Shown one piece after another: positions 24,620-32,918 of a stretch of DNA of 56,895 bases. Position 1 is the stretch's first letter. The number at the start of each line of letters is the position of its first letter. The notes beneath the pieces are model-generated. The model did not search any database, was not told the DNA's origin, and saw only the letters and a program-made list of their open reading frames with translations. Source of the stretch: Bacteroidales bacterium (GTDB lineage Bacteria > Bacteroidota > Bacteroidia > Bacteroidales > UBA932); contig JAGBTG010000001.1 of the NCBI GenBank assembly GCA_017631435.1, positions 1 through 56,895 on the forward strand, given 5' to 3'. The position numbers and the translations under genes are program-made.

Positions 24620-27322
24620 CTATTTCTTCCTTGGGATTATCTTCTCCACGTAGTGGTACTGTTTGGCAGCCGATTTCCCTTCAATCTCAATCCTCAAGTC
24701 TGAAGTTGAATCTGAAGTATAGAAACTTACATAGGCCTTACCCTCTGCATCAAACTGAACTGAAGGGTTCCAGTAAAGGGTAATGCGGGAATCGCGGCCG
24801 CTGCTCTTGCGGGCCTCGGCGCTGTCATATTTAGGGGTATACATCTTCACAGGTTTCTGCCAGCCAAGAGGGTAGTCCATTGAGACGTTTGGCGGAAGCG
24901 ACTTGCCTCTTGAATCTGGTTTGGTGCGCACCATAAGCACCGGATAAGGGGAAACGTCACCACTGTCAAACGACGGCTGGAACGGCGCAGCACTCACACC
25001 CGAAACATAGATCATTGACTCCACCTCCGAAAGCGGCAATGCAAGTACTGTAAATACTGCCTCATCAGCCGGAATGTATGAACCGTTCAAGTACACAAGT
25101 ACAAGTCCATAACGGCCCGGTCTGGTAACCTCTCCTCCTGCCATTGATCCGGCAGAAACTTTAGGGCCAATCAGGCTTCCCGACGGAATACCTTTAGACT
25201 CCGCTGTTGTATCTACAAGATGCCCTTTCTCATATGAAGGAACTGAAATATCATCTGCAACACCTCCGAAAAACTCCCTTACACCGGAATAAGCCTGAGC
25301 AACATAAGCACCTACACTATAATTCTGCGCATAAGCTTTCATCTCCATTGTATCCCTGTACCACTCCCTCTTGATAGGATAGTTGGCAATTGGAGAAGGT
25401 GAGTTTTTAGGGGTAATCAGCTGTGAAGTAACAACAACCGGATTAAGCTCATATGCCATGGCGTGCTCCCCATCTTCATTATTGTAGTAGATATTCTCAA
25501 CCGTAGAACGGTAATTGTCTGAATATGTAACTTTTCCGGATCTCATAGGATAGTTGAATACAGGAGCATAGTACTCCTTCATCAGCTCCGGAGTCTGCCT
25601 TATGCTTCTTCCGTTCTTGCCTACAGCGCTGATGATAAATCTGGTATTCTCAGGGAAGTTAACATCATGGAGCACAAAATATCCCGAATCAATCTGTCCC
25701 ATAGCCTTGAATCCGATTGACGGAGCAAGGAACGATACAATTGCCCTGTTTGCAATGCCTGTCATGTTCACAACCTTTCCAAGCAATGTCTGCGAGTACT
25801 CCTTGCCAAAATGGGGAACCTCATTCTTGCCCTGGATAATCTTCTCAAGGTCGTAGTATCTCCAGCCGTGAGTCTGCATAAGATAATCGGCCCTCAACAT
25901 TCTTTGGCTAAGCGGAACAGTATCATTGAAATAGAAATCTATATCCTCAATATATCCCTGAAGCTCACTCTTGAGGAACATATACGACTTGATTGTTGTC
26001 TTCTCAAAGTTATCTGCCATCTGGGAATCGGTAACCGCCACAGAGAAGTTCTGGGTAGGATCTGCCATCTCTTCAGGCAAAGTGAGGGTAACGTTAACAA
26101 GTTCCCTTCTGCCATATTCACCCTTCTGTGTCTCAACTGCAAGAGACTCCTTTTCTGATGGGAGTACCACAAAAGGCCTCTCTGCATATACATTACCTTT
26201 AAGGTCTACAACTGAGATGGAATGGATACCCGCATTCAAGGCAGCAGCCTTAAGTGAAAGCCTCTCTCCAACCTTTGTTATAGGTTTAGTATAATAGATC
26301 TCCGAACCGTTGTGCATAATTGCGCTCAATCCTCTTCCTATCAAAGAAGCTGAGGTTGAAACTGTAAACTGCAGGACATCCCTCTCTCCATACTCTTGGG
26401 CCGACACAATACCCATTGCCCCGTTTATCACAACACCCTCCTCAAGGGCCGCAGGCAACTTCACTCTGGTAGTGTATCCGTTAGCATCATTTACAGAAGC
26501 GGTCATTACCCCGGCAGGAACCTGGGCAAGCACAATCTTGCCAAAACCGAGAGAATCTGTAACATACTCTGCAAGAACATTGCCATCAGCATCCGACACC
26601 TCACCATATACGCCAACACCCATGCCATTATGACCAATGCCCTTTATATAATACACACCCTTTCCTCCCTGAACTGCGTTACCGCTCTCCGGAAGGAACT
26701 GCACATCATACTCAACTTTTGCCTCCTTCCTCTCCAGCTTGGCCTTATCCTCAGGAGAAAGCTCTCCAATGCGCACATAATCCGCCTTACGCTTGATATT
26801 CTTTTCTGCCATTGCATCCACCAGCTTGTCCTTCATAGGATTGGTAAGCTCCAGCTCCTTATAGAACATGTAGTCTACCGGACGGTTAAGCATCCAATAA
26901 GTATACCCCCTCAAGATTGCCCTTCCTGTAGAGTTCATCTCGGGAACAACAATATACCCATTGAAATTGTTCCCAAAACGACGCAGTTTCTTCCTTGCTA
27001 TAACGGTCTTTACAGCCTTTGTATAGTTGGCAGCACCATCATTGCGCACCACCTGGTCATTCATAAGCTCCACATAAATGTAATTTGACTCATCAAACTC
27101 CGCCGCATATGATGCATTCTCCACATAACCGCTTATCCAGATTGTATCGGTAGCACTATAGACATCCTTATCTGTATGCAGATACACCTTCTCCGGCGAA
27201 AGCAGCTTTGAATAATTCTCATACATCTGTTGCGTAGAGCCGCTCTCCTGCGCTGAAACGGCACCTGCAGCAACCAACAGGCTCAATGCTGTTAAAAGTG
27301 GGTAAAAGATATATTTTCTCAT
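24620..27322 (-). CDS. Macroglobulin/TonB-plug-like exported protein, copy 3
   Basis: A 900-residue protein with a signal peptide (MRKYIFYPLLTALSLLVAAG, cleavage near VSA-QE), the MG2-like segment SPEKVYLHTDKDVYSATDTI, a long beta-rich middle, a plug-like part from ELNPVVVTSQL to VLMVRTKP and the shared C-terminus. It is the most divergent of the four copies over its whole length (for example SAAKQYHYVEKIIPRKK at the end). Like its paralogues it is probably exported to the outer membrane; ligand and partner are unknown. It lies downstream of copy 4 on the same strand, but has its own promoter and a structured leader. Confidence 0.8.
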   Translation of the reverse strand: MRKYIFYPLLTALSLLVAAGAVSAQESGSTQQMYENYSKLLSPEKVYLHTDKDVYSATDTIWISGYVENASYAAEFDESNYIYVELMNDQVVRNDGAANYTKAVKTVIARKKLRRFGNNFNGYIVVPEMNSTGRAILRGYTYWMLNRPVDYMFYKELELTNPMKDKLVDAMAEKNIKRKADYVRIGELSPEDKAKLERKEAKVEYDVQFLPESGNAVQGGKGVYYIKGIGHNGMGVGVYGEVSDADGNVLAEYVTDSLGFGKIVLAQVPAGVMTASVNDANGYTTRVKLPAALEEGVVINGAMGIVSAQEYGERDVLQFTVSTSASLIGRGLSAIMHNGSEIYYTKPITKVGERLSLKAAALNAGIHSISVVDLKGNVYAERPFVVLPSEKESLAVETQKGEYGRRELVNVTLTLPEEMADPTQNFSVAVTDSQMADNFEKTTIKSYMFLKSELQGYIEDIDFYFNDTVPLSQRMLRADYLMQTHGWRYYDLEKIIQGKNEVPHFGKEYSQTLLGKVVNMTGIANRAIVSFLAPSIGFKAMGQIDSGYFVLHDVNFPENTRFIISAVGKNGRSIRQTPELMKEYYAPVFNYPMRSGKVTYSDNYRSTVENIYYNNEDGEHAMAYELNPVVVTSQLITPKNSPSPIANYPIKREWYRDTMEMKAYAQNYSVGAYVAQAYSGVREFFGGVADDISVPSYEKGHLVDTTAESKGIPSGSLIGPKVSAGSMAGGEVTRPGRYGLVLVYLNGSYIPADEAVFTVLALPLSEVESMIYVSGVSAAPFQPSFDSGDVSPYPVLMVRTKPDSRGKSLPPNVSMDYPLGWQKPVKMYTPKYDSAEARKSSGRDSRITLYWNPSVQFDAEGKAYVSFYTSDSTSDLRIEIEGKSAAKQYHYVEKIIPRKK

Positions 27323-27358
27323 ATAAAAACTTTAAGCGTGCAAGATAACAAAATATTT

Positions 27359-27401
27359 GCATTAGACATTCAAATCCCTTGCAGGTTTAATGTCTTTATG
27401 C
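27359..27401 (-). promoter_or_regulatory. Leader hairpin of surface-protein copy 3
   Basis: GCAT (27359-27362) pairs with ATGC (27398-27401) and AGACATT (27364-27370) with AATGTCT (27389-27395), around an 18-nt loop. It spans the first bases of the predicted mRNA, just after the -7 box. It could act on translation, or it could be an operator; the sequence does not distinguish these. Confidence 0.45.
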
Positions 27402-27408
27402 AAAGATA
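27401..27408 (-). promoter_or_regulatory. -7 box of surface-protein copy 3
   Basis: TATCTTTG on the minus strand, giving a leader of about 70 nt. Upstream on the same strand GTGT recurs at 13-14-bp steps (GTGTAA, GTGTTAA, GTGTTG). The region further upstream aligns with the upstream region of copy 4. Confidence 0.6.
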
Positions 27409-27507
27409 CAACACAAAAGTTTAACACATATATTTTTACACAAGATTAACAAGCTGACAATCTGTGAATTATAAAATAATTTACAGTAAGTGCCGGGAGT
27501 TTGAATT

Positions 27508-27680
27508 AACAAAAGATGAGTATAATGCACTGAAAATCAGTTCAAGGTCACAATTTGTGACCTTGAATAATAAAAGGGGTACAAATATCAAATATACTCC
27601 GCTGGCATTCACTGAACAAGGTGTGCGATGTTGAGCAGTATCCTTATCACCAAGACCTCGTATAGGGTTTAAGAAATATC
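27508..27680 (+). pseudogene. ORF6N gene relic
   Basis: The plus strand encodes a stretch equivalent to residues 52-92 of the ORF6N protein at 2177-2764 with about 94 percent nucleotide identity by eye. It then loses one base (GTGCG for GTTGCG), which frameshifts it to a TGA, continues to the codon equivalent to residue 100, and jumps by a deletion of about 260 bp to the last eight codons (RPRIGFKK). The first 51 codons are missing, and the stop TAG has become TAT. It is convergent with surface-protein copy 4, as the intact gene is with copy 1. Confidence 0.85.
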
Positions 27681-27698
27681 GGTTACCCGCTATTTCTT
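27671..27698. terminator. Terminator palindrome at the end of surface-protein copy 4
   Basis: AAGAAATATCGG-TTAC-CCGCTATTTCTT, the counterpart of the perfect palindrome at 2158-2185 with one mismatch. It contains the stop codon of copy 4. Confidence 0.6.
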
Positions 27699-30383
27699 TT
27701 TTACGCCTGCCGGTTCCTCCTTCCTCTCAATTATCTTCTCCGCATAATGATATTGTCTTGCAGCAGACCTACCCTCCACCTCAATGCGGTATTGTGTATC
27801 TGAATCGGAGGTGTAGAAACTGATTGTGGCCTCACCGTTCTCATCAAGCTTCACCGCAGGATTCCAGTACAGGGTGATACGGTTATCTTTAGCCTTGGAT
27901 TTCTTGCTCTCCTGGGTGTCGTATTTTGGAGAGTAGAATCTGGCTGGTTTCTGCCAGCCTAGAGGATAGGTTGTGGATACATTGTATGGTACAATGTCGC
28001 TTCTATAGTAGGGTTTTGTGCGGACCATCAGTACCGGATACGGACTTACTTCACCGGCACTCCATGCGTTCTGGAATGGCGATGCCGAGAGTCCTGCAAT
28101 ATATACAATAGACTCTACCTCCGATAATGGCAACGACAGTACATTATGTATAGCTTCCTGCCCCTCAGACGGTATATATACTCCATTGAGATAGACAAGA
28201 ACCAATCCCCACCTTCCAGGTTCTATAAATCTTTTGCCTGACATAGTGCCAGGTGTCCATTTGGGGCCCACCAACGATCCATAATAGAGGCTCTCATCTC
28301 TTGGAACTGCAATACGTTGTCCAAAATTCCCCTGATACTCCCTTACACCACTATACGTTGCGGTAACATATGCCGCTACAGTATAGTTTTTGGCATAGGA
28401 CTTCATGTCCAAAGTATCCCTTATCCATTCCCTTCTCAACGGATAATTGGGAATTGGAGCCGGAGAATTCTTGAGCCTCACAAGTTGTGAAGTTACAACT
28501 ACCGGATTGAGTTCAAATGCCATTGCATGCTCACCATCGTCCTTATTGTAATAAATCTTCTCCACCACATTTCTGTACACATTACTATAAGTAACCTTTT
28601 CCGCTTTTACCGGGTAATCCGCCACTGGGGCAAACCAGTCGTTCTGGAGCACAGGTGTATGGCTCTGGCTTTTGCCATTCTTGCCAATGGCACTCACTAT
28701 AAATCTGGTATTTTCAGGAAAATCCACATCATTAAGGACAAAATAGCCTGAATCAATCTGTCCCATTGCCCTGAAACCTATTGAAGGTGCAAGGAATGAA
28801 ACAGTTGCCTTTTTGGTAAGCCCTATCGGATTCATCACCTTGCCGCCAATGGTCTGTCTGTACTCACGGCCAAAATATGGAAGATCATTCTTGCCTTGCA
28901 GGATCTTCTCAATATCATAGTATCTCCACCCCTGAGTCTGCATAAGCATATCAGCCTTCTGCATCCTTGCAGCAAGAGAAACCGAATCATTAAAATACCA
29001 CTCAATATCCTCTATGTATCCTTTTAGCTCACTTTTGAGGAGCATATATGACTGCATGGTTGTCTTTTCTACATTTCCCGACAGTCCCAGATCTGTAACT
29101 GCCACCGAGAAACTGGCTGTACTGTCGAGCAGTTCTGCTGGAACCTTCAGCTGAACCTGAACCTCCTCTCTCCTGCTGTATTTCTCCTGCGGTGTCTCCA
29201 CCTCAAGAGTCTCCTTTTGTGTAGGGAGAACAACAAACGGACGCTCTGCATAAACGTTTCCTGCAGCATCAGCCACCAGCGCCGAATGTATTCCTGGAGT
29301 AAGGGACTTGAGGTTTATGGAAACTGTCTCAACAGCCCGGTTTACGGGCTTGCTGTAATAAACTTCCGAACCGTTATGGAAAAATATGCTCAAGGATTTG
29401 CCCAACAGTTCCTCAGATGTGTTTACAGAGGCTATAACCTTATCATTCTGAACATACTCTGAAGTTCCATGTACCAGAAGTCTGCCGTTTATGGTAACGC
29501 CGTTCTCTACCGGAGCCGGAAGTTTTACTCTCTTTCCTTCATATCCAAGAGTATCCTTTACTGTTGCGTACAACTTGCCATGAGGCATGGCATCCAGCAC
29601 AACTTTTGCAAAACCGTATGGATCTGTGCGGTATTGGCACAACACATTATTGTCGGGATCCAGAATTTCACCAAACACCTGCACTCCAGATCCACCTTCA
29701 CCAATGGCCTTCACATAGAAAATGCACTTGCCCCCAAGCCGGCTGTTGCCGCTCTCTGGGAGGAACTGCACATCGTACCTCTCATTTAACACCGCCTTCT
29801 CCTCCTTCAATTTTTCGTCGGGAGCAACCTCACCAATACGCAGATAATCTTTCTTCCTCTTTATCTCCTTATCTGCCATTGCTGTAACCAGCTTGTCTTT
29901 CATAGGATTGGTAATCTCCAGCTCCTTGTAGAACATATACTCTGTTGGCCGGTTGAGCATCCAATAAGTGTAAGCCCTGATCACAGCCCTACCTGTAGAG
30001 TTCAGCTCCGGCACCACAATATGCCCCTGGAAGCTGTTCCCAATACGACGGATCTTCTTCCTCACAGAAACATCCTTTTTATACTCAGCATACTTGGAGA
30101 AACTATTCACAGCCCTTTGCAGCTCGTCAGTTATCAGCTCCACATAAATATAATTGGACTCATCAAACTCACTGGCATAGGAAGCGTTCTCCACATAGCC
30201 GCTGAACCAAATGGTATCAGTTGCAAAGTAGACATCCTTGTCTGTATGAAGGTATACTTTTTCTGGAGAAAGGAGCTTTGAGTAATTATGGAAACGTTCC
30301 TTCTGTTTGCTTGATTCTGTTTGTGCGCTTGCGGTTGAAAGTGACAATGCAGCGCATATCAGCAGGGCCAGTTTTCTGTACAT
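27690..30383 (-). CDS. Macroglobulin/TonB-plug-like exported protein, copy 4
   Basis: An 897-residue protein with a signal peptide (MYRKLALLICAALSLSTASA-QT). The MG2-like segment SPEKVYLHTDKDVYFATDTI lies at about 39-58, followed by the beta-rich middle, a plug-like part from ELNPVVVTSQL to VLMVRTKP and a C-terminus almost identical to copies 1 and 2 at DNA level. Copies 1 and 4 are the closest pair in the plug-like region. The gene has the opposite orientation to copies 1 and 2, and it is convergent with the ORF6N relic. Function unknown; outer-membrane or periplasmic role inferred from signal peptide and domains. Confidence 0.82.
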   Translation of the reverse strand: MYRKLALLICAALSLSTASAQTESSKQKERFHNYSKLLSPEKVYLHTDKDVYFATDTIWFSGYVENASYASEFDESNYIYVELITDELQRAVNSFSKYAEYKKDVSVRKKIRRIGNSFQGHIVVPELNSTGRAVIRAYTYWMLNRPTEYMFYKELEITNPMKDKLVTAMADKEIKRKKDYLRIGEVAPDEKLKEEKAVLNERYDVQFLPESGNSRLGGKCIFYVKAIGEGGSGVQVFGEILDPDNNVLCQYRTDPYGFAKVVLDAMPHGKLYATVKDTLGYEGKRVKLPAPVENGVTINGRLLVHGTSEYVQNDKVIASVNTSEELLGKSLSIFFHNGSEVYYSKPVNRAVETVSINLKSLTPGIHSALVADAAGNVYAERPFVVLPTQKETLEVETPQEKYSRREEVQVQLKVPAELLDSTASFSVAVTDLGLSGNVEKTTMQSYMLLKSELKGYIEDIEWYFNDSVSLAARMQKADMLMQTQGWRYYDIEKILQGKNDLPYFGREYRQTIGGKVMNPIGLTKKATVSFLAPSIGFRAMGQIDSGYFVLNDVDFPENTRFIVSAIGKNGKSQSHTPVLQNDWFAPVADYPVKAEKVTYSNVYRNVVEKIYYNKDDGEHAMAFELNPVVVTSQLVRLKNSPAPIPNYPLRREWIRDTLDMKSYAKNYTVAAYVTATYSGVREYQGNFGQRIAVPRDESLYYGSLVGPKWTPGTMSGKRFIEPGRWGLVLVYLNGVYIPSEGQEAIHNVLSLPLSEVESIVYIAGLSASPFQNAWSAGEVSPYPVLMVRTKPYYRSDIVPYNVSTTYPLGWQKPARFYSPKYDTQESKKSKAKDNRITLYWNPAVKLDENGEATISFYTSDSDTQYRIEVEGRSAARQYHYAEKIIERKEEPAGVKKK

Positions 30384-30411
30384 ATATAGTGCTTTTAAGT
30401 TTTCTCAACAG

Positions 30412-30419
30412 CAAAATTA
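30412..30419 (-). promoter_or_regulatory. -7 box of surface-protein copy 4
   Basis: TAATTTTG on the minus strand, 28 nt before the start codon. The upstream stretch to about 30490 aligns with that of copy 3, so the two genes share promoter ancestry. A TACATGTGTA palindrome lies at 30434-30443. Confidence 0.55.
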
Positions 30420-30627
30420 TGTAGAAAAAGTTTTACATGTGTATTTTTACCTAAATTCAACAGGCTGACTATCTGTGTATTAGAAAATATTTCACACTAA
30501 ATATAGAAGGTAAGTTTAACATTGAGGTTTGAAGGGTATTTTTACTTCCCAACCAATCTGTATTCCCGACGGAAAGAATGGAAATACCCGAAGGCGCCAC
30601 AAGCCTGCCGCCCACCGCCAGCCACAA

Positions 30628-31392
30628 TTAATCCCTGCTCTTGATGGGCAACTTGTACCACAACCAGTTTGGAATGCATTTCCAGAACCCCACAATCAGG
30701 CTCCAGCGCCAGTCAATTACAACAGACTTGCGTCTGGAATCAATGGCACGCTTGATGCAACGTACTGCATAAGGGAGCTGCATGGTCATTGGATATGAGT
30801 GGTCCTTGATGAAATCTGTAGCAATGAATCCAGGGAGAATTGTGGTGAAACTCATGTTCCAACCCATGGCATTGGAAAGTTGCCTCATAGACTCCATATA
30901 GCGCACCTGATACATCTTGCTGGCTGAGTATGAAGCGCTTATACCAATACCTCTAGTTGAGGCAATTGAAGAAACTGTAACAAACTGCACATGGTGGCCG
31001 GCGCTGCAACCGTACTCCACCACTGCTGCAGCCAATGCGGTAAAACCCTTCACATTCACATTTATGGTGCTGTACTCAATATTCATGTCAAAGGCAGCAT
31101 TCTGTTTTCCCATTCCCGACGAATAGATTACAAGATCCACACCGCCAAGTGCAGAAAGCATCTCCCCAAACTTGCCTTTCACCGAAGCACCTTCCTGGCC
31201 CCCTTCCTCAACTGCAGGGGATGCAACATCCGCCCTGCACACAAGAATGTTTGAAGGATACTCCTTCTGAAGCTGCAGCAGCTGCTCCTCCCTGCGGGCA
31301 GCAACCGCAACCATATTTCCTTCTGCAGCATATTTTTGGGCCAACATCTTTCCTATTCCCGACGAGGCACCGAATATCATTATTCTTTTCAT
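30628..31392 (-). CDS. Short-chain dehydrogenase/reductase
   Basis: A 254-residue NAD(P)-dependent oxidoreductase. The cofactor motif is GASSGIGK at residues 7-14, the catalytic serine lies in TVSSIAS and the active-site pair in SYSASK (YxxxK). An Arg-Arg pair after the first strand favours NADP. The ATG at 31392 is chosen as the usual SDR start; 31401 is possible, while 31422 overlaps the promoter (TATTTTTG, 31420-31427). The substrate is not predictable. It is divergent from cstA. Confidence 0.9.
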   Translation of the reverse strand: MKRIMIFGASSGIGKMLAQKYAAEGNMVAVAARREEQLLQLQKEYPSNILVCRADVASPAVEEGGQEGASVKGKFGEMLSALGGVDLVIYSSGMGKQNAAFDMNIEYSTINVNVKGFTALAAAVVEYGCSAGHHVQFVTVSSIASTRGIGISASYSASKMYQVRYMESMRQLSNAMGWNMSFTTILPGFIATDFIKDHSYPMTMQLPYAVRCIKRAIDSRRKSVVIDWRWSLIVGFWKCIPNWLWYKLPIKSRD

Positions 31393-31419
31393 TTTTATCA
31401 TTATATAGTGAAACCGATG

Positions 31420-31439
31420 CAAAAATAATCATAAATTTG
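31420..31439. promoter_or_regulatory. Divergent -7 boxes of the SDR and cstA genes
   Basis: TATTTTTG on the minus strand (31420-31427) serves the SDR gene; TAAATTTG on the plus strand (31432-31439) serves cstA with a leader of about 16 nt. The boxes are only 4 bp apart, so the two promoters must overlap and may compete. Confidence 0.55.
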
Positions 31440-31461
31440 TAACGGTTAAATTACACAAATC

Positions 31462-32904
31462 ATGATTACGTTCATTGTATCAATCACCCTGCTCATAGCA
31501 GGATATTTCACCTACGGAAAATTTGTAGACCGGTTTTTCGGCGCTGATCCAAACCGCAGGACCCCGGCGGTAGAGATGGCGGACGGAGTTGACTATCAGG
31601 TGATAAAACCCTGGAAGATCTTTGTAATACAGTTTCTCAACATAGCAGGGTTGGGTCCAATCTTTGGCGCCATTATGGGCGCCGCATACGGTCCGCTGGC
31701 CTATGTATGGATTGTGCTGGGATGTGTCTTTATGGGTGCCACCTATGATTACACTACCGGTATGCTCTCACTCAGGCACAAGGGGGCCAACCTCAACGAT
31801 ATAGTGGGAATGTACCTTGGCCCGTTCTTTTCAAAGCTTCTCACTCTAATTGTGGTGTTGCTGCTGTTTGCCGTGGGAACATCCTTTATCAGTGGTCCGG
31901 CGGGATTGCTGCAGCAGCTGTCGGGATTAAATGCAAATATCTGGCTTACAATCATTTTTGGATATTACATAATTGCAACCATACTCCCAATAAGCAAGAT
32001 CATTGGTACAATATACCCTTATATGGGTGGTGTACTGCTGTTTATGGCTGTAGCAGTTGGAGGTTCGATTCTTGTTAAGGGCTTTGGCGGGGAGCTGCAG
32101 ATGACTGAACTTACTCTGGATACTTTCCGCAATTTCAAGTCAAACCCTGCGGAGAATGTCATTATTCCTATGCTGTTCATTGTAATCTCCTGCGGTGCAA
32201 TAAGCGGATTTCATGCAACACAGTCGCCACTTATGGCCAGGTGTATGGGAAATGAGAGGTATGGCAGGCCAATCTTTTATGGTGCAATGATTGCAGAAGG
32301 TGTTGTAACCTGCATATGGGCAACCGCTGCAATGGCATATTTTGGCAGTCCTGAGCAGCTCAACGCCATGGCAGATGCGGGAAATACCCCCGCAATAATC
32401 GTAAACAAAATCTGCAACGAGTGGTTGGGAAGTACCGGTGCCGTACTGGCTGTTCTTGGTATCATATTCTGCCCTATCACCACAGGTGATACAGCTTTCA
32501 GAACCTTGAGGCTGGTGTTGGCAGACAAGTTGAAGTATAACCAGAAATCCATCAGGAACAGGATTCTCATCAGTATTCCAATTTTTGCAGTGGCGTTCAT
32601 AAGCTGCAATGTGGATTTTTCTGTTCTTTGGACATATGTGGGTATCACCAACCAGCTTCTGGCAGCCGTTGCCCTATGGGCTTGCGCCGCATATTTCACA
32701 AGCAGGAAGAAGAGCCACTGGCTGGTATCCCTTCCGGCTGTATTCATTACCTTCATGAGTGTGTGCTATCTTCTCATTGCCCCACACAAACAGGGAGGTC
32801 TGCACCTGAGCCACTCAATAGGATATCCGGTTGCAGCTGTATTTACATTGCTTTGTATATGGCTGTTTTTCAGCAAGATTGTAAAAAAAGAAGGAGAGCG
32901 CTAG
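31462..32904 (+). CDS. cstA: CstA-family carbon starvation / peptide or pyruvate transporter
   Basis: A 480-residue membrane protein with about 12 hydrophobic segments. The CstA signature is GKFVDRFFGADPNRRTPA near the N-terminus, with FGAIMGAAYGPL and SGFHATQSPLMARC. It is shorter than the E. coli protein (about 700 residues), as is usual for one subgroup of the family. CstA-type proteins take up peptides or pyruvate under carbon limitation; the substrate here is not known. Its stop codon lies in the loop of a terminator hairpin. Confidence 0.9.
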   Translation: MITFIVSITLLIAGYFTYGKFVDRFFGADPNRRTPAVEMADGVDYQVIKPWKIFVIQFLNIAGLGPIFGAIMGAAYGPLAYVWIVLGCVFMGATYDYTTGMLSLRHKGANLNDIVGMYLGPFFSKLLTLIVVLLLFAVGTSFISGPAGLLQQLSGLNANIWLTIIFGYYIIATILPISKIIGTIYPYMGGVLLFMAVAVGGSILVKGFGGELQMTELTLDTFRNFKSNPAENVIIPMLFIVISCGAISGFHATQSPLMARCMGNERYGRPIFYGAMIAEGVVTCIWATAAMAYFGSPEQLNAMADAGNTPAIIVNKICNEWLGSTGAVLAVLGIIFCPITTGDTAFRTLRLVLADKLKYNQKSIRNRILISIPIFAVAFISCNVDFSVLWTYVGITNQLLAAVALWACAAYFTSRKKSHWLVSLPAVFITFMSVCYLLIAPHKQGGLHLSHSIGYPVAAVFTLLCIWLFFSKIVKKEGER

Positions 32905-32913
32905 CCCTCCTTT
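32890..32913. terminator. Hairpin at the cstA/asnA junction
   Basis: AAGGAG and CTCCTT arms with a 10-nt loop that contains the cstA stop codon, preceded by seven A and followed by TTT. It can work in both directions. Confidence 0.5.
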
Positions 32914-32918
32914 GTATG

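Noticed and set aside
27429-27446. Third copy of the TTACAC-N4-GTGTAA operator upstream of surface-protein copy 3
   Set aside because: Only a single TTACAC/GTGTAA half is present; the other half does not match at the required spacing.
30534-30592. GGGTATTT/AAATACCC inverted repeat downstream of the SDR gene
   Set aside because: The arms are short and 43 bp apart, with no T-run; too weak to call a terminator.
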